A DNA stretch of 7,072 nucleotides from NCBI GenBank assembly GCA_041476585.1, contig JBGOTT010000224.1, positions 1-7,072 of the forward strand, written 5' to 3'. The translations under genes and the position numbers were made by a program. The notes beneath the pieces were generated by a model, which did no database searches, had not been told where the DNA came from, and worked only from the letters and a program-made list of their open reading frames with translations. The stretch comes from JADGRQ01 sp041476585. GTDB taxonomy: Bacteria > Pseudomonadota > Gammaproteobacteria > Burkholderiales > SG8-39. Each line of letters begins with the position of its first letter. The first letter of the stretch is position 1. Below, piece by piece: positions 5,595 through 7,072 of the stretch.

Positions 5595-7072
5595 TCGCGC
5601 CTCCGTCCGGTTCGCTTCGCGCCAGGTTTTCCTCGACCAGTCTCCGGTAATCGATCTTGCCGACCAGCGTTCGCGGCAATTCGGCGCGGAATTCCACCTC
5701 GCGCGGGCAGGACCACTTGATCAGCCGCTGCTGGCAGAACTCGATCAGCGCCCTGGCGGTGGCGTCGCTGGCCCGCGCGGCGTCCTTCAGCACGATGAAC
5801 GCCTTCACGCGTTCGATCTGGGCGGGATCGGGCACGCCAGCCACGCACACTTGCGCGACCAGCGGGTGCTGGTAGAGCACGCCTTCGACCTGCGCCGGGT
5901 ACACGTTGAAGCCCGAGGACTTGATCATGCGCTTCAGGCGCAGGCTGAAATAGAAAAATCCGTCCGCATCCATTTTTCCGATGTCCCCGGTATGCAGCCA
6001 GGTGCGCCCGTCGGCGTGCACGCGCAGCGCTTCGGCGGTGGCCGCGGGATCGTCGAGATAGCCCGCCATCACGGCGGGACCCGAGATGCAGATCTCGCCT
6101 TCTTCGCCCGGCGCAAGCGCTTCACCGGTACCCGGCCGGCAGATCGCGGCCAGCATGTCGGGGAAGGGAATGCCAATGCTGCCCTCGCGATATTCGTCCA
6201 CCGGCATGGCCATGATCGCGGTCACGGCTTCGGTCAGGCCGTAGCCCTCGAGCAGACGCACGCGGCCGCCGCGCTCGGCGACGAGCTTCTCGAAGCGCTC
6301 CTTCACCGGCCGCGGCAGCGTATCGGCGCCGGAGAACGTGGCGCGCAGGCACGACAGGTCCGCGCCCGCGAGCGAAGGGTCGCGCGCGAGCGCATCGAAC
6401 AGTGTCGGAACTCCCACCAGCAGGTTCGGGCGCTTCCTGCGCAGCAGACGGGCCACCGCTTCGGCGCTGAACATCGGGACCAGGATCGACTTGCCGCCGC
6501 CCATGAACACCGCGTTCACGCACACGCCGAGGCCGAAGCCGTGGAAGATCGGCAGGATGGCGAGGATCGAGTCGCCCTGGTGCATGCGCGCCCACGCCGC
6601 GGCCTGCATGCCCTCGGCTATGAAGTTGCGGTTGGTCAGCACGATGCCCTTGGGCAAGCCCGTGGTGCCGCCGGAAAACAGGATCGCCGCCGGATCGTTG
6701 GTGCCGGTGTTTGCGCGCTGCGCCGGCGGATGGGCGCCGGCGAGCAATCCGCGCCACCAGCGCACGCGCGGATCAGCGGGCACCGGCGCGATCTTGCGCC
6801 CCTTGGTGAGCCAGAAGCCGAATTTCTTGAGCCGCGAAAGATAATCCGGAATGCGCGCGAGGATCAGCGTTTCGAGCGCGGTCTTCGACCGGATCGAGGC
6901 GAAGCGGCCGTAGAAGGCGTCGAGGGTGAGCGCGATGCGCGCGCCGCTGGCATTCAGATAGTGCTCGATCTCCGGTCCGGTCGAGAGCGGATGGATCATC
7001 GCCGGCACCGCGCCGAGCTTGTTCGCCGCGTAGAACGCGATCACGCCCTGCGGTGAGGTCGGCATCGAGATC
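5581..7072 (-). CDS. AMP-forming acyl-CoA ligase (N-terminus beyond right edge)
   Basis: This is an ANL-superfamily adenylating enzyme, most like fatty-acid/acyl-CoA synthetases, which activate a carboxylate with ATP and then transfer it to CoA. Reading is open to the right edge. The Met at 7065 lies inside a conserved strand (IS-MPTSPQGVIAFYAANKLG), so the real start is off the window. Numbering from that Met (494 residues to the stop): ATP-binding loop SGGTTGLPKG at 131-140, FHGFGLG with H175 at 174-180, YGLTE at 275-279, TGD with D361 at 359-361, hinge SLRLKRMIKSSGFNVYP at 374-390 with the ribose-contacting Arg as R376, and the C-terminal catalytic lysine K470 in RTLVGKIDYRRL. In the hinge, L375 and R379 replace the more usual Gly and Asp of GRxKD. 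There is no membrane segment. Substrate cannot be read from the sequence. The 14-bp overlap with the ILVBL/HACL2-like gene argues that its acyl-CoA product and the lyase act in one pathway. The operon promoter is off the window. Confidence 0.92.
   Translation of the reverse strand, partial: ISMPTSPQGVIAFYAANKLGAVPAMIHPLSTGPEIEHYLNASGARIALTLDAFYGRFASIRSKTALETLILARIPDYLSRLKKFGFWLTKGRKIAPVPADPRVRWWRGLLAGAHPPAQRANTGTNDPAAILFSGGTTGLPKGIVLTNRNFIAEGMQAAAWARMHQGDSILAILPIFHGFGLGVCVNAVFMGGGKSILVPMFSAEAVARLLRRKRPNLLVGVPTLFDALARDPSLAGADLSCLRATFSGADTLPRPVKERFEKLVAERGGRVRLLEGYGLTEAVTAIMAMPVDEYREGSIGIPFPDMLAAICRPGTGEALAPGEEGEICISGPAVMAGYLDDPAATAEALRVHADGRTWLHTGDIGKMDADGFFYFSLRLKRMIKSSGFNVYPAQVEGVLYQHPLVAQVCVAGVPDPAQIERVKAFIVLKDAARASDATARALIEFCQQRLIKWSCPREVEFRAELPRTLVGKIDYRRLVEENLARSEPDGGANARR
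5600..5604 (-). promoter_or_regulatory. Ribosome binding site of the ThDP enzyme, inside the ligase gene
   Basis: The minus strand reads GGAGG here, 5 bases before the ATG at 5594. It lies within the final codons of the upstream ligase, whose TGA (5583-5581) falls after the downstream start. This supports 5594 as the start and suggests the two proteins are translated in a coupled way from one mRNA. Confidence 0.75.

Noticed and set aside
4305..7056. Very long plus-strand open frames (471 and 566 codons) opposite the ThDP enzyme and the ligase.
   Set aside because: The minus-strand frames match known families over their full length with all motifs. The plus frames are rich in Arg, His and Ala, have no recognisable domain, and are typical antisense shadows in GC-rich DNA.

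Overview
The window is dense, GC-rich bacterial chromosome with five clear protein genes, one small uncharacterised gene, and a sixth family-level gene cut by the right edge. The protein sequences (a 511-residue MurJ collinear with the E. coli protein, S20, a SirB1/YchA homologue, ArgD) and the order argD / rpsT / murJ / sirB1 suggest a proteobacterium, most likely a betaproteobacterium. That placement rests on remembered gene order and was not tested by a search.

Layout, left to right. Bases 1-599 (minus) hold the first 199 codons of an acetylornithine aminotransferase (ArgD-like), cut by the left edge. Its 5' leader contains a perfect 10-bp hairpin followed by a U-rich run. Bases 703-942 (plus) encode a 79-residue, probably beta-rich protein of unknown function. 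Bases 1068-1331 (minus) are rpsT (ribosomal protein S20), with a good sigma70-type promoter at 1363-1391. Divergent from it, murJ (1410-2945, plus), the lipid II flippase, is followed after 9 bp by a SirB1-family gene (2955-3818, plus); the pair looks like one operon. After a 33-bp convergent gap come two minus-strand genes whose frames overlap by 14 bp: an AMP-forming acyl-CoA ligase (5581 to beyond 7072, N-terminus missing) and, downstream of it, a thiamine-diphosphate enzyme (3852-5594) that strongly resembles human ILVBL/HACL2.

How the genes fit together. The left two thirds are housekeeping: arginine biosynthesis, ribosome assembly and peptidoglycan precursor export. The right third is a catabolic or lipid-related pair. 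The ligase would make an acyl-CoA and the ThDP enzyme, if it is a true 2-hydroxyacyl-CoA lyase, would cleave a 2-hydroxyacyl-CoA to formyl-CoA and an aldehyde one carbon shorter. That would be an alpha-oxidation-type module; the 2-hydroxylation step is not visible in this window. This is the most interesting inference here. No mobile elements, CRISPR arrays, tRNAs or rRNAs were seen, and no gene-free stretch exceeds about 125 bp.
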